Source: Maratus speciosus
Taxonomy: Eukaryota; Arthropoda; Arachnida; Araneae; Salticidae
Length of the DNA: 64,000 bases
NCBI GenBank assembly: GCA_963932465.1
Contig: OZ010794.1
Span: forward strand, 213,541,748 to 213,605,747
Reading direction: 5' to 3'
Of the stretch, positions 19,713 through 28,842 are shown piece by piece (positions within the stretch are counted from its first letter, which is position 1; each line of letters opens with the position of its first letter). The position numbers and the translations under genes were made by a program. The notes below the pieces were generated by a model. The model was not told the origin of the DNA and ran no database searches. It saw only the letters and a program-made list of their open reading frames with translations.

Positions 19713-20139
19713 TTAACCCCTTGAAAGATGGTGATGCCGCTATGGCGTCACATAATTTTAAATCCCTAATTGCCACATTGGCACCCGAATTATTTAATGA
19801 AAATTTCACTTTTATTAACCCTAGAACGGCGGCGAGGGGTCATTTTGACCCTTGCCGAATGACTACATTTCGATTCGAACCGGAATTTTTTTTTTATTAT
19901 ATAAGATTAATATATGCTGCGCAATAATAACTTAAATAAATAAGTTAAATAGTTCTAAATAAAAATTCTGATGTGAAATATTTTTTATAAAACTTGAGCA
20001 AAATTTCCCGCCGTTCTAGTGTTAAGTAGACGAAAATGTACATTTACTTGTTTATAAATAAATTTTATTGTAAATAATGGTGTCATTCAATTATTTCAAC
20101 ATTTTCCGAATACAAGTACTTTGCCCCTGAGAGTGTTAA
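19713..20139. mobile_element. TTAA-flanked MITE, CCCCTTGAAAGATGG subtype, carrying a nested MITE
   Basis: TTAACCCCTTGAAAGATGGT at the left and TTGCCCCTGAGAGTGTTAA at the right. Without the nested element (19815-20025) it is about 215 bp, the normal family size. GTGATGCCGCTATGGCGTCA is an internal mini-palindrome. Confidence 0.65.
19815..20025. mobile_element. TTAA-flanked MITE nested in another TTAA-flanked MITE
   Basis: TTAACCCTAGAACGGCGGCG / CCGCCGTTCTAGTGTTAA. CGAGGGGTCATTTTGACCCT is an internal mini-palindrome. Core: AAATAAAAATTCTGATGTG in antisense to CACCAGAATTTTTATTT of the 5759 and 9275 copies. Confidence 0.75.
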
Positions 20140-20565
20140 ACAGTGAAGATTTTAAGTATTCTGGAAGTGTTTAAACCTATTCCATAATCTATGCTTGACA
20201 CTTGAATTTTTCAACATGAGCGTTATCGTGTTTATTTAATTGCTTAATTTTTGAAAATCTATATTTAATGACTTTTTATTTCCAAATATAAATCAGAAAA
20301 TTGATTTTTATTATACATAAAATTTCATTACTCTATGAAACTATAATATCCTGGTTACTAGTTATATAATATCTGGGAAAATCGCATTATGATAGCTTGA
20401 AATGGATTTACGTATTGAAAGACACGTTGTGTTAGAATATGCAAGGAATGTAGGTATTTTACCCATGATATTTGTTTGTTCATTTTCATCTCTCTTTTGT
20501 TATATTGAAATAAAATTGTTTTGAAGTAACACGGAAAACAATGCATATGTTACACAAGGTTTTTA
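20140..20565. other. No gene seen
   Basis: AT-rich with no recognisable repeat. Confidence 0.5.
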
Positions 20566-21443
20566 CAGTAAACATCCTCTAATCCGGCATTCTAAGATCC
20601 AACATGCTGGATAATCCGGCCCGACTTTCGGAAAAAATTGTACTCCTTGTTTATTCACACCTGATGTATATAATCTGATAGAACTTGAGAATGATAGATG
20701 AAACAGGAATCTTTGAAAAAGTTATGGAGCAAAGTTTGATCTGAAGTAATGGACAAAAATGTCGAAGTTACTGAAAGCGATACAGTTGACGATGAACTAG
20801 GAAATACTATAGGTTGTTTGACTTTAGAGAACCCCATGTCACAACTGAATCGAGGAGAAATAAATGAGTAAGTTGAAGCCTATTTTTATAAGCCGACAGA
20901 GGAAATTCTCATAGGTGAGACCATCATTTAGAGTGTTATCTACCCAACAGCCCCAAAGATGTTGAATCTGAGGACGATGATGTGGACGCGACAAACAACA
21001 TAGAGTTAGAATCAAGCAACTGATACCTTGAATATATTTACCATGTTTTCCGAGCGCAGCATTTCGTTCAACGATGCGGAAATTATGACACTCCACTTCG
21101 TACAAAATAAACTTTCCAATAAAAAAAAAGAAAGCAGAAGAAGAAAGACGACTACTATAAAACAAATTGATATTCGAGATTTTTTTAAGATGGATTCTAC
21201 GAGTAGGCCTACAGTGCACGTTTTCACTTTACAATCATATACATATGTTGTACTTTACATTATTGAGTATTTTTCTTCTATTCAAGCGGTGTAAAGAATA
21301 AAAAAACATTCTTTACTATAATTTTTTGTTTCATTCTAAATTCTAAAACATTTTCCCATCATCCATCCTGTAATCCGGAAAATTTCGAAATCCGGCATGC
21401 CTCAATTCCGGAACGTGCCGTATTAGATGGAGGATGTTTACTG
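20566..21443 (+). mobile_element. pogo/Tigger-like DNA transposon remnant
   Basis: Inverted termini CAGTAAACATCCTCTAATCC (then GGCA) and TGCCGTATTAGATGGAGGAT (then GTTTACTG), each flanked by TA (20564-20565, 21444-21445). 878 bp long, far shorter than an autonomous pogo element. CAGTA...CTCTAAT-CGG termini and TA duplication are characteristic. Additional CCGGCATNC and AATCCGG blocks lie just inside both ends. Confidence 0.8.
20960..21294 (+). pseudogene. C-terminal fragment of a pogo/Tigger transposase
   Basis: Frame from about 21028 reads MNIFTMFSERSISFNDAEIM ... KKKESRRRKTTTIK, then QIDIRDFF near 21164. An acidic stretch precedes it (about 20960-20990, SEDDDVDA-like). The basic K/R-rich run ending in a Q-x-D-I-x-x-FF tail is typical of the C-terminus of pogo-type transposases. 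The DNA-binding and DDE parts are deleted, and the frame has no proper start. It lies inside the TIR pair 20566-21443. Confidence 0.5.
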
Positions 21444-21709
21444 TACTTACATTTTCAGCATTTTTTTTCATTAAATTTAAATTGTTAAAAGCATCAGGTT
21501 TATTCAGACACTAAAGGCTAAAAACTCACAATTTTAGAAAACAATTAAAATAATACAGCAAACGTTTCAGGCTACGATAGAGCTCCTCATCAGTTCAATA
21601 TTATACAATAACTATTCTATTACCAAACATTTACCACGGATAAAAGTTTTCCCAATGAAGTTCATGAAACATTACGGAGCTTACATTAAAATAAGGCGCT
21701 GTATATTAG
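21444..21709. other. No gene seen
   Basis: AT-rich flank between two elements, without features. Confidence 0.5.
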
Positions 21710-22136
21710 GGTGGGTCCAAAAAAGCGAAATTTTTCAGATCAATTACTAATAGCGCAGAAAAGTTGCCTTTTGTAATTAGAAGAATAAAGAAAAATATAT
21801 TTTTGAAATCGGTTAATACCTTTAGGTCGCGCATTGCACTTGAATTTTGTAAAATATGATGAAAAGTGACGATTTTTGAAATTAATGATGAAAATTAAAA
21901 AATATTCAGAGCTACTTCTAATAGTGCATAAATGGCACCTTTTGGTATAAGAAGAAAGACACAGAAAATTATTTAAAATCGGTTAATATCATTAGCTCGC
22001 GCTTGTAGTTTTGAAAATATGACCAAATTTGAAAAAATTTCAAATTACATGATGAAAATTTAAAACATATTCAGACCTATTCTTAATAGTGCGTAAAAAT
22101 CACATTGTGAAATTGGAAGAATAACATAAAAACTAT

Positions 22137-22353
22137 TTAACCAGTTAATTCTCGCTCCCGTCATATTCTCGGGTTATGCCTTTTACTCAGATTGTTTGAT
22201 TCCCACCAGTTTTATAAAATAGTAAAATTGGCTATATTTTGGTATCGTTTTACCTGTCATTAAATAAGGTGAGTATTTCTTTTTCATAAAAGTGGTGCCA
22301 ATAAGCAATTTGAATTTTTAAACCGTAATTTAATTCGAGCGTCAAGGGGTTAA
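22137..22353. mobile_element. TTAA-flanked MITE in the left arm of the long-TIR element
   Basis: TTAACCAGTTAATTCTCGC / GAGCGTCAAGGGGTTAA, same subtype as 4424-4640. The uninterrupted sequence TTATTTAAAATCGGTTAATA exists at about 21968 in the same arm. Here it reads ACTATTTAA[element]AATCTATTAATATC, so TTAA was duplicated. Confidence 0.8.
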
Positions 22354-22469
22354 AATCTATTAATATCTTCAGGTCGCTTCATCGCACATGAAATTTGGAA
22401 AACATTGTCAAAAATAGCACATATCAGCAATACAGGAGCCGGGTTCAAAATACTTTAGTTATATACCTA

Positions 22470-23450
22470 CTACAGCTGGAACCGGTACAGATAGCTTTAG
22501 AAGAGTTGTTTTATATAAATCTGAAAACAACACCTCCTTAGATGAAGTCGTTGAAGCTGGATGTGACGGCACTTCTATAGATACGGGATAGAAAATAAGG
22601 GGCTATTTGAAATTTAGAAATGCCGAAAGGTGGGCCCTTTCATTGGTTTATTTGCCTTTTGTCTTTCATTGAATTACCTTTTAGGCACTTGTTTCAACAT
22701 ATTGATGGAAAAAGCACAGGAACGGCATTATATTCTGGTCCTATAGGTACACAGTTAAGAAATTGAAGCGAACTGTCCAGTCATTCGACCGTTTTTACAT
22801 ATAACAGTTATTAACCGATTTTGTTTATGATCGTGACCATAATATGGTCAGTAATATGGTCAAGTAACCGTTATTTAAAAAAAAAAAAAGGTCAAATGAT
22901 TAAACAGTTTACTGCTGATTTTTAACAGTGTAAGCAACTACTTGCTTTTGTAACACTATTTGTTGTCAAATTTCAATTAATCAATTGCAATATCCCAACA
23001 ATGACTCTTAATAAACCAATTGACATCAATTAGGATTTAAAATATGTATCTTCTGTAAATATTCAGCCTATGGGACAGACTTGTGTCCTGGGAATCTTGC
23101 TGTCCGTAATAGAGTGCTGATTTCTCACTAACGACCTCAAACAGAACTCTCAGACTGTATGATTCCATTGAAAACCCTGCCAATGAATTGAAACAGTTTT
23201 ATACGCCATGTAGAGATGTGCATCTTTATTGTTTGACTTTAATATGAATCTTTCTATTATTCTAGGATAAATGCATTTGTTCAAGACAATAACAATATCG
23301 CGTCAGTTACCAAAAATAATTGGTGGAGGTGATACACTCTATTACATAGCGTAACGGAGTCCTTGCTCATCTCAAAAACCTGTGATTGTCAATGATCACA
23401 GGAGAAAGAGAACAATAATGGAATTGGGATTCAGATTGATTTGGAAAGAA
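22470..23450 (+). pseudogene. Decayed transposon protein inside the long-TIR element
   Basis: Protein-like blocks are spread over shifting frames in one direction: AGCDGTSIDTG (about 22550), ELPFRHLFQHIDGKSTGTAL then YSGPIGTQLRN (about 22672-22765), TSNRTLRLYDSIENPANELK (about 23130-23190) and NGVLAHLKNL then LSMITGERE (about 23353-23410). The order and the E-L-P-F-R-H and G-P-I-G motifs match an uncharacterised arthropod transposon-associated protein family known to me only by pattern. Several stops and frameshifts make it inactive. Being bracketed by the inverted repeats, it probably encoded the mobilising enzyme or an accessory protein. Confidence 0.45.
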
Positions 23451-23994
23451 ATGTAATCTGTAACTGTCTGAGAGAGTTTTTGAATCAATGAGAGACAAAA
23501 TGCTCCCTGAGCTTGTTCTGTGCAATATGGGAGGTGAAGTAACATTGCAGGTAAACCAGTCATTAAGTTATGAGTAATCGTGAGCACTAAAATTTAATTT
23601 GGTGTCACAAAACCTCGCACAGTTCTCGCTCTTTCGGTCTGCATATTTTTCTAGGTTAGAATATATATATATTTTTTATTTTCATCATATAATTTCAAAA
23701 ATTGTCAATTTTGGTCATATTTACCACAATACAAGTGCAATTCGCGACCTAAAGATATTAACCGATTTTAAATATTTTTTGTGTTATTATTCTAATACCA
23801 AAAGGTAACATGTACGCACTATTAGAAGTAGCTCTGGATATTTTTTAATTTTCATCATTAATTTCAAAAATTGTCATTTTTCATCGTATTTTCAAAAATT
23901 CAAGTGCAGTGCGCGACCTAAAGATATTAACCGATTTCAAAAGTATTTTTTTCGTTATTCTTCTAATTACAAAAGGAAACTTTTATGCTCTATT

Positions 23995-24002
<8 letters not shown>

Positions 24003-24042
<40 letters not shown>
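24003..24042. repeat. Poly(T) run, about 40 nt
   Basis: Homopolymer at the right boundary of the long-TIR element. Simple repeat. Confidence 0.95.
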
Positions 24043-24045
<3 letters not shown>

Positions 24046-24568
24046 CATACTGTATATTTGCATGGGATCGGACAAGATTACTTAATCCGTGAATTATGTA
24101 AGCGTGTGAACCACACTTCATTAAAATCTGTACTCCAAATGATATTTCACCTGGATCTAATTGCTACAATACTTGCAACAGTTGGAGCACGGTCAGTGTC
24201 AGTAGTATATGGCAGGTCCTTTGGAACACTTTTCATACTCCACTAAACGCTATTATTTAACGATTTTTTAAAGATTTTCATCAAAAAGTTTGCCTGTCTA
24301 AATATCGAGGATGTAACGATTTTAGTACGATTTATCGAGCAAATAATGATAAAAAATTGTATGATTTGCATAGGGTGGATATTTTTATTTTTTCTACAAA
24401 ATTATGTAAAGAAGAAGTTTTAAGAAAGGGTTATAGAATAAAGAATCAAAAATAGATGATTATAATTAATAACGTAATCAATTTAGATTAAATAATGATC
24501 ATTTTTAAATGTTAATATTTAATTATTATTGTGATGAAAAATTTTGGCTGACGCACTTTCTTAATAGT
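24043..24568. other. No gene supported
   Basis: A 62-codon chance frame on the plus strand (24058-24246) has no recognisable domain, and its antisense is also fairly open. The rest is AT-rich. Confidence 0.4.
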
Positions 24569-25018
24569 CTACCAAATGCTAATAAACAACCTTCCTCTAG
24601 GATAATATTGATAGGAATAAGAAAAGCAAAGAGCTGCGTTGTATAATAAGTTATCGGCATTATAACCAATCCTAAAATCTTTAGTTGCATTAAAAGCTAT
24701 AGAATAGTATAAGTTATTATCTCCAGGAATATAAATATCGAACCATTCTTTTGTTTCGGGTATTAAATTCCAATTGTCATCACATTTACTTTCTATCCAA
24801 AAATAAACACCAGGTTGTGAAAATTTAGAGGTTTGATCCATTTTGTATATTTTAGCGGTGAAAGTTAATTTAATTGTATCAGTGAAACTATGAAATATAG
24901 TATAATTATTAGAGTTATCGATGCTATGATTTGTAATAACGGGGTCAAATTTAAAATAATGAAAGGTAGGCGAAAGACAATTAAACAGTAAAGTACTTAT
25001 GACAAAATATTGTAACAT
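24569..25018 (-). CDS. Small secreted protein of unknown function
   Basis: 149 codons, intact from ATG (25018) to TAG. Residues 1-18 (MLQYFVISTLLFNCLSPT) form a short hydrophobic leader like a signal peptide. The rest is polar and aromatic-rich with no second membrane segment. Possible N-glycosylation sites are NHS (about 30), NYT (about 38) and NAT (about 110). There are only two cysteines after the leader (near 79 and 131), so it is not a cysteine-knot type. No family recognised. It is the last frame of a minus-strand cluster downstream of the DNA polymerase B fragment, separated from the 95-codon frame by about 390 bp, and has the same AT-rich codon use. An unbroken frame among decayed neighbours is notable, but expression is not shown. 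Confidence 0.5.
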   Translation of the reverse strand: MLQYFVISTLLFNCLSPTFHYFKFDPVITNHSIDNSNNYTIFHSFTDTIKLTFTAKIYKMDQTSKFSQPGVYFWIESKCDDNWNLIPETKEWFDIYIPGDNNLYYSIAFNATKDFRIGYNADNLLYNAALCFSYSYQYYPRGRLFISIW

Positions 25019-25406
25019 TTATTTAGAAAAAAATTTGACATCAAATAAAACCCACTGAACAAAGTTTAGACAGATTAAATAAATAAGAAATATAAATTAC
25101 ATTATATTGAAGTCTGAAATAAAAGTTAAATGATTTTTATGATATGTTTTAAATTTTTAATAGCTAACCAATTCTCTCTTTTTATTTACAATTATAAATA
25201 CTATTTTGATAGTTTCATATTTTCTTAGTCCGATAAAATTAAAAAAAAGTTTGTGTCGAAATTAACACATCTTTGCCAGAAAAGAAATTTGTACTTAAAA
25301 CAGATATATTTTGAATTTCAGTAAATATTATTTAGGGAGTTTGATATTTTCATAGTTCGATAAATGGTCCATCCGATTATTGTAAGATTTAAAACAAATT
25401 GCAGGA
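25019..25406. other. AT-rich spacer within the cluster
   Basis: About 390 bp without a usable frame between the two intact small ORFs. I see no hairpin or repeat in it. Confidence 0.5.
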
Positions 25407-25694
25407 TTAAGCTTTTTCTAATTCATAATCATAATAGCCGTCATTATTTTTTCCTTTAAAATGAAAGATATAACCCCCTTTATTCAGTTTTGTTATTGCT
25501 GTTTCAGAAATTTTTCCATGACTCTTTTTAAGAAAATAATCTTTTTCTACATCATTAACTTCCAATCTTACAATAGTCATATTTCCAAATTTTGATTGAA
25601 TTTTCTTCAAGGAAATCAGTTTGTTTTTCCCTGTCTCTAAATCTTTTAACTTATGAGTTACAGAGAACGATCTGAGACTGTTGAATTCTTCCAT
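25407..25694 (-). CDS. 95-residue protein, possible OB-fold/ssDNA-binding type
   Basis: Intact frame starting MEEFNSLRSFSVTHKLKDLE and ending YYDYELEKA. The pattern is short beta-type stretches rich in K, with a central SLKKIQSKFGNMTIVRLEVN and later GGYIFHFKGKNNDGYYDYEL. This recalls small proteins often found in arthropod genomes next to viral or transposon genes, which could be compact single-strand DNA-binding folds. That is inference from pattern only. It begins three bases after the stop of the upstream frame (25698), and the close same-strand packing argues for a shared transcript. No signal peptide. Confidence 0.5.
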   Translation of the reverse strand: MEEFNSLRSFSVTHKLKDLETGKNKLISLKKIQSKFGNMTIVRLEVNDVEKDYFLKKSHGKISETAITKLNKGGYIFHFKGKNNDGYYDYELEKA

Positions 25695-25697
25695 TTA

Positions 25698-26147
25698 TTA
25701 AGAAATAATTTTTGAAAGACAATTTTTATAGTACAGACATCTGTACATAGAACAACCTGGTCCTAATATTCTAACGCATCTCGGTACTTCTAATATTTTT
25801 ATAGGAATTCCCCATTCTTCAAAGGTACTTTTCGGAAAAACTCCTCCTTTAAAAGCAAATGTGCCGCCGTATATCTGATGCAATTGTATGAGATAATCTT
25901 TTACATTGTCACTACTAATCCATAAGCCTGTATTATCTGAATATCTTTTAAATCTTAAACCATGGATATCGTTAGTACATCTACGAACTATTCCATGGTC
26001 TTGATCACCTAATTCATAGTTAGGTGTAAACACAGAAATAGTTTCACCTATTCCCTATTTTAAATGAACCCAACTTATTTCTCTCGCTATAGATTTAAAA
26101 GGAAATATAAAACCTTGAACATTTACGATAAGAGTGACATCTTCCAT
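25698..26147 (-). pseudogene. 149-codon frame with an in-frame stop; exonuclease-like pattern
   Basis: ATG at 26147. TAG at codon 31 (about 26057-26055), after which the same frame continues to 25698. Before the stop it reads MEDVTLIVNVQGF; after it are RRCTNDIHGLRF and GTFAFKGG, with a cysteine-rich tail near VPRCVRILGPGCSMYRCLYY. A D/N-x-Q-G-F start, an H-G-L middle, a K-G motif and a C-rich tail together resemble a small family common in arthropod virus- or transposon-derived loci and possibly related to DEDDh 3'-5' exonucleases. The metal ligands cannot be verified by eye (N replaces the first expected D). Position immediately after the polymerase fragment (45-bp gap) supports a replication-linked role in the original element. 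Confidence 0.5.
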
Positions 26148-26192
26148 TTACTAGAAAACATTTTTTATAAATTAAGGATATAATCCTTTGGC

Positions 26193-26603
26193 TTAAAATC
26201 CAAATGGTACAGTATCAAAGTTATCTAAAATTCTTCTTTTATCATATCCAAACATATATCTTTTATTCATTTTATTCACTTTAATATTTCTATCTTTTTG
26301 TATCTGAAATTGATTTATTTCTACATCTATATGGTCAATTTCCCCAGTTATTGTTTTCATTCTCTCGGCAAAATTGAGCTTAGTTTCGCTCTCATAACTC
26401 ATTTTAAATCCTCTTACTTTTCCTTTTACAGAATCATCGTTAAGAATATAACCATAATCTTTACTAGCTCCAGATATCCACGATTTCATATATTTATCTT
26501 CTCCTAATTCATCTGTCCACTCTCCTAACATACAGCCCGTTTTTACTTTATTAGAGCAATTGTTGGGTGGTTTTTTCTCTTCTTCTAATTTTACACTACA
26601 CTT
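26193..26603 (-). pseudogene. C-terminal fragment of a protein-primed type B DNA polymerase
   Basis: Open from 26603 (after TAA) to TAA at 26193. An internal ATG is at 26531, but the protein-like sequence starts upstream of it (NKVKTGC then MLGEWTDELGEDKY). Seen motifs: LGEWTDELGED, ISGASKDYGY, VKGKVRGFKMSYE, and the tail MFGYDKRRILDNF ending TVPFGF. The G-x-L/W-T-D-E-L, S-G-x-K-x-Y-x-Y and K-x-K-G-F series with a Y-D-K-R-x-I ... P-x-G-F end is characteristic of the thumb/C-terminal part of family B polymerases of Polintons, adintoviruses, bidnaviruses and linear plasmids. All exonuclease and palm motifs upstream (including D-T-D-S) are gone, cut off near the satellite that starts about 60 bp away. 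A remnant of an integrated element. Confidence 0.75.
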
Positions 26604-26661
26604 TTAATTTACTCAAATAATTTTCACCAATGGCATTAACTTGACCTCATATTTTTAAACA

Positions 26662-27880
26662 ACCCTAGTAGCAAACCAATATTGGCCCAATGTTGGGCCA
26701 ATATTGCATTTGTTGGAAATATTGCCAATAAAATGCCAATATTGGCTAAATATTGGCAATAGGTTGGAAATATTTCCAATGAAACGCCAATATTGGCTAA
26801 ATATTGGCAATATGTTGGAAATATTTCCAATGAAACGCCAATATTGTACAAATATTGGCATTACATTGGCAATATTTCCAATGAAACGCCAATATTGTAC
26901 AAATATTGGCGTTACATTGGCAATATTTCCAATGAAACGCCAATATTGTACAAATATTGGCTTTACATTGGCAATATTTCCAATGAAACGCCAATATTGT
27001 ACAAATATTTGCTTTTCATTGGCAATATTTCCAATGAAACGCCAATATTGTACAAATATTGGCGTTACATTGGCAATATTTCCAATGAAACACCAATATT
27101 GTACTCATATTGGCTTTACATTGGAAATATTTCCAATGAAACGCCAATATTGTACAAATATTGGCTTTACATTGGCAATATTTCCAAAGAAACACCAATA
27201 TTGTACAAATATTGGCTTTAAATTGGCAATATTTCCAACGAAACGCCAATATTGTACAAATATTGGGGTTACATTGGCAATATTTCCAATGGAACGCCAA
27301 TATTGTACAAATATTCGCGTTACATTCGCAATATTGCCAATGAAATGCCAATATTGTACAAATATTGGCTTTACATTGTAAATATTTCCAATCAAACGCC
27401 AATATTGTACAGATATTGGCGTTACATTGGTAGTATTTCCAATGAAACGCCAATATTATACAAATATTGGCTTTACATTGGAAATATTTTCAATGAAGCT
27501 CCAATATTGCACAAATATTGGAGTTACATTGGCAATATTTCGAATGAAACGCCAGTATTGTACAAATTTTGGCTTTACATTTGAAATATTTCCAATGAAA
27601 CGCCAATATTGTTCAAATATTGATTTTACATTTGAAATATTACCCATGAAACGTCAGTATTCCCAAAATATTGGCATTACATTGCGAATATTTCCAATGA
27701 AACGCCAATATTGTAAAAATATTGGCATTATATTGAACATATTTGTAATCAAACACCAATATTGTGCAAAACCATGCTTTATATTGTAAATATTTACAAT
27801 TAAACGCAAATACTGAACAGATAATTTCATCAGATAGGAAATATACCCAATCTGACGTCAATATTAACAATAGCAACAAT
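26662..27880. repeat. Satellite of 51-bp units, about 23 copies
   Basis: Unit landmarks TTGGCAATATTTCCAATGAA and ACGCCAATATTGTACAAATA then TTGGCTTTACA repeat every 51 bp (for example ATGAAACGCC at 26881 and 26932). Each unit has two dyads: CCAATATTGTACAAATATTGG-like, centred on GTAC, and GGCAATATTTCC. The first units (26662-26820) and last units (27600-27880) are more diverged than the middle. Because 51 is 17 codons and the unit lacks stops in several frames, long open frames occur on both strands (up to 225 codons). I read these as a by-product. A diverged remnant continues at 28843-28910 beyond an inserted element. Confidence 0.95.
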
Positions 27881-28204
27881 TATCTGAGTGATTATGCAAT
27901 GTTACAAAATAATAATAATAATATTATTATTATATAATAATTAATGTTAAAACAAGCTTAAAAACATGGAAATTTAGTTTATTAAAATGGGTCCTCACAA
28001 ATCTTTTATATGCTTCAGATTTAACATGCTTTAAAAAATTTTATTCATCACCGGCTGATAGATCAGAACTGGTAGTAACATAAAATCTGCGATTGAAAGA
28101 CTATACAGAATTTAAATATCTGCAGAAAAATCGAAAATTATAAAATGTCATTCTTTTTTTTTTTTTTTCCCTTGGAAAGGCAAATATTTTTTGTAAAAGA
28201 GGAA
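27881..28204. other. No gene; AT-rich flank
   Basis: Contains (TAA)n at about 27910-27940 and a poly(T) run at 28155-28168. Nothing else seen. Confidence 0.5.
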
Positions 28205-28842
28205 ATGTAATGAGATATATCTAACCAATCTCCAATACTATAAAAACAAGTTGGAAATTGCTCGTCAAACGTGGCAAATGAGGTGCGTTCGTACTATAAC
28301 TAGTTTTATAGTTATTTTTTGCACCCCATATTGTACTGGATGTATAATTTTTTGCACTTCATAAGGTGCATAGTCTGTAACATCATTAAAATGCACTTCC
28401 GATAATTTTTTCCTATTCCCCGTAATGTAACGGAACACTTTTGACTGTCCCTGTAGTTAAACTATACATCCGATTTTCATAAAATTTGAAATGGCTCGAC
28501 AAAATTTTGCAACAGTTATATATTTAAAATTTCAGACCATTCGGAAGGCTGTAACATCATTAAAATGCACTTGCAATAATTTTTCCCATTGGCCGTAATC
28601 TAAAAAAAAAATTTTGACTGTCCCTGTAATTAAACTATACATCCGATTTTCATAAAATTTGAAATGGCTCGACAAAATTTTGCAACTATCATATATTTAA
28701 AATTTCAGACCATTCGTTGGGTAGTTTTTGCTCTGTTACATGCGGGCGGACAGACAGACAGACAGACAGACGGACGGACGGACGGACGGACTAACGACGA
28801 CTATAGGTGCTACGTATTTATATAATTACGAACGCACCTCAA
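28205..28842 (-). mobile_element. Element with GAGGTGCRTTCGTAATTATA ends, copy 2 (inverted)
   Basis: Right end ATAATTACGAACGCACCTC (to 28841), then inward CGACGACTATAGGTGCTACG, a GACA/GACG microsatellite (28747-28793) and GTTTTTGCTCTGTTACATGC. Two ATTTCAGACCATTCG units lie about 170 bp apart, then GAGGTGCGTTCGTACTATAA and GCTCGTCAAACGTGGCAAAT on the left. This is the reverse of 12702-13290. It sits between the main satellite and a satellite remnant at 28843-28910, so it inserted into the satellite or its edge. Confidence 0.65.

Larger units (their letters stand above)
21710..24003 (+). mobile_element. DNA element with about 350-bp terminal inverted repeats
   Basis: The left arm (21710-22136, continuing after 22353) and right arm (23640-24003) are inverted copies. 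TTTTGTAATTAGAAGAATAA, GAAATCGGTTAATACCTTTA and GGTCGCGCATTGCACTTG at the left match TTATTCTTCTAATTACAAAA and CTAAAGATATTAACCGATTT at the right. Each arm holds about 190-bp direct subunits (AATCGGTTAATA near 21810 and 21978). The outermost right end runs into a poly(T) tract, so that terminus is lost. The interior carries a decayed coding region (22470-23450). Confidence 0.65.

Noticed and set aside
20839..21294. Overlapping frames on the minus strand of the pogo remnant
   Set aside because: Antisense to the plus-strand transposase tail and without a domain.
24058..24246. 62-codon plus-strand frame upstream of the viral-like cluster
   Set aside because: No recognisable domain or partner. Composition is ordinary and the antisense is similarly open.
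26704..27789. Open frames of up to 225 codons with 17-residue repeats (both strands)
   Set aside because: They follow from a 51-bp period divisible by three and a unit lacking stops. Several overlapping frames on both strands are equally open and there is no start context or domain.
26662..27880. CRISPR-like array of regularly spaced palindromes
   Set aside because: The whole 51-bp unit is repeated with no unique spacers, and the setting is eukaryotic.
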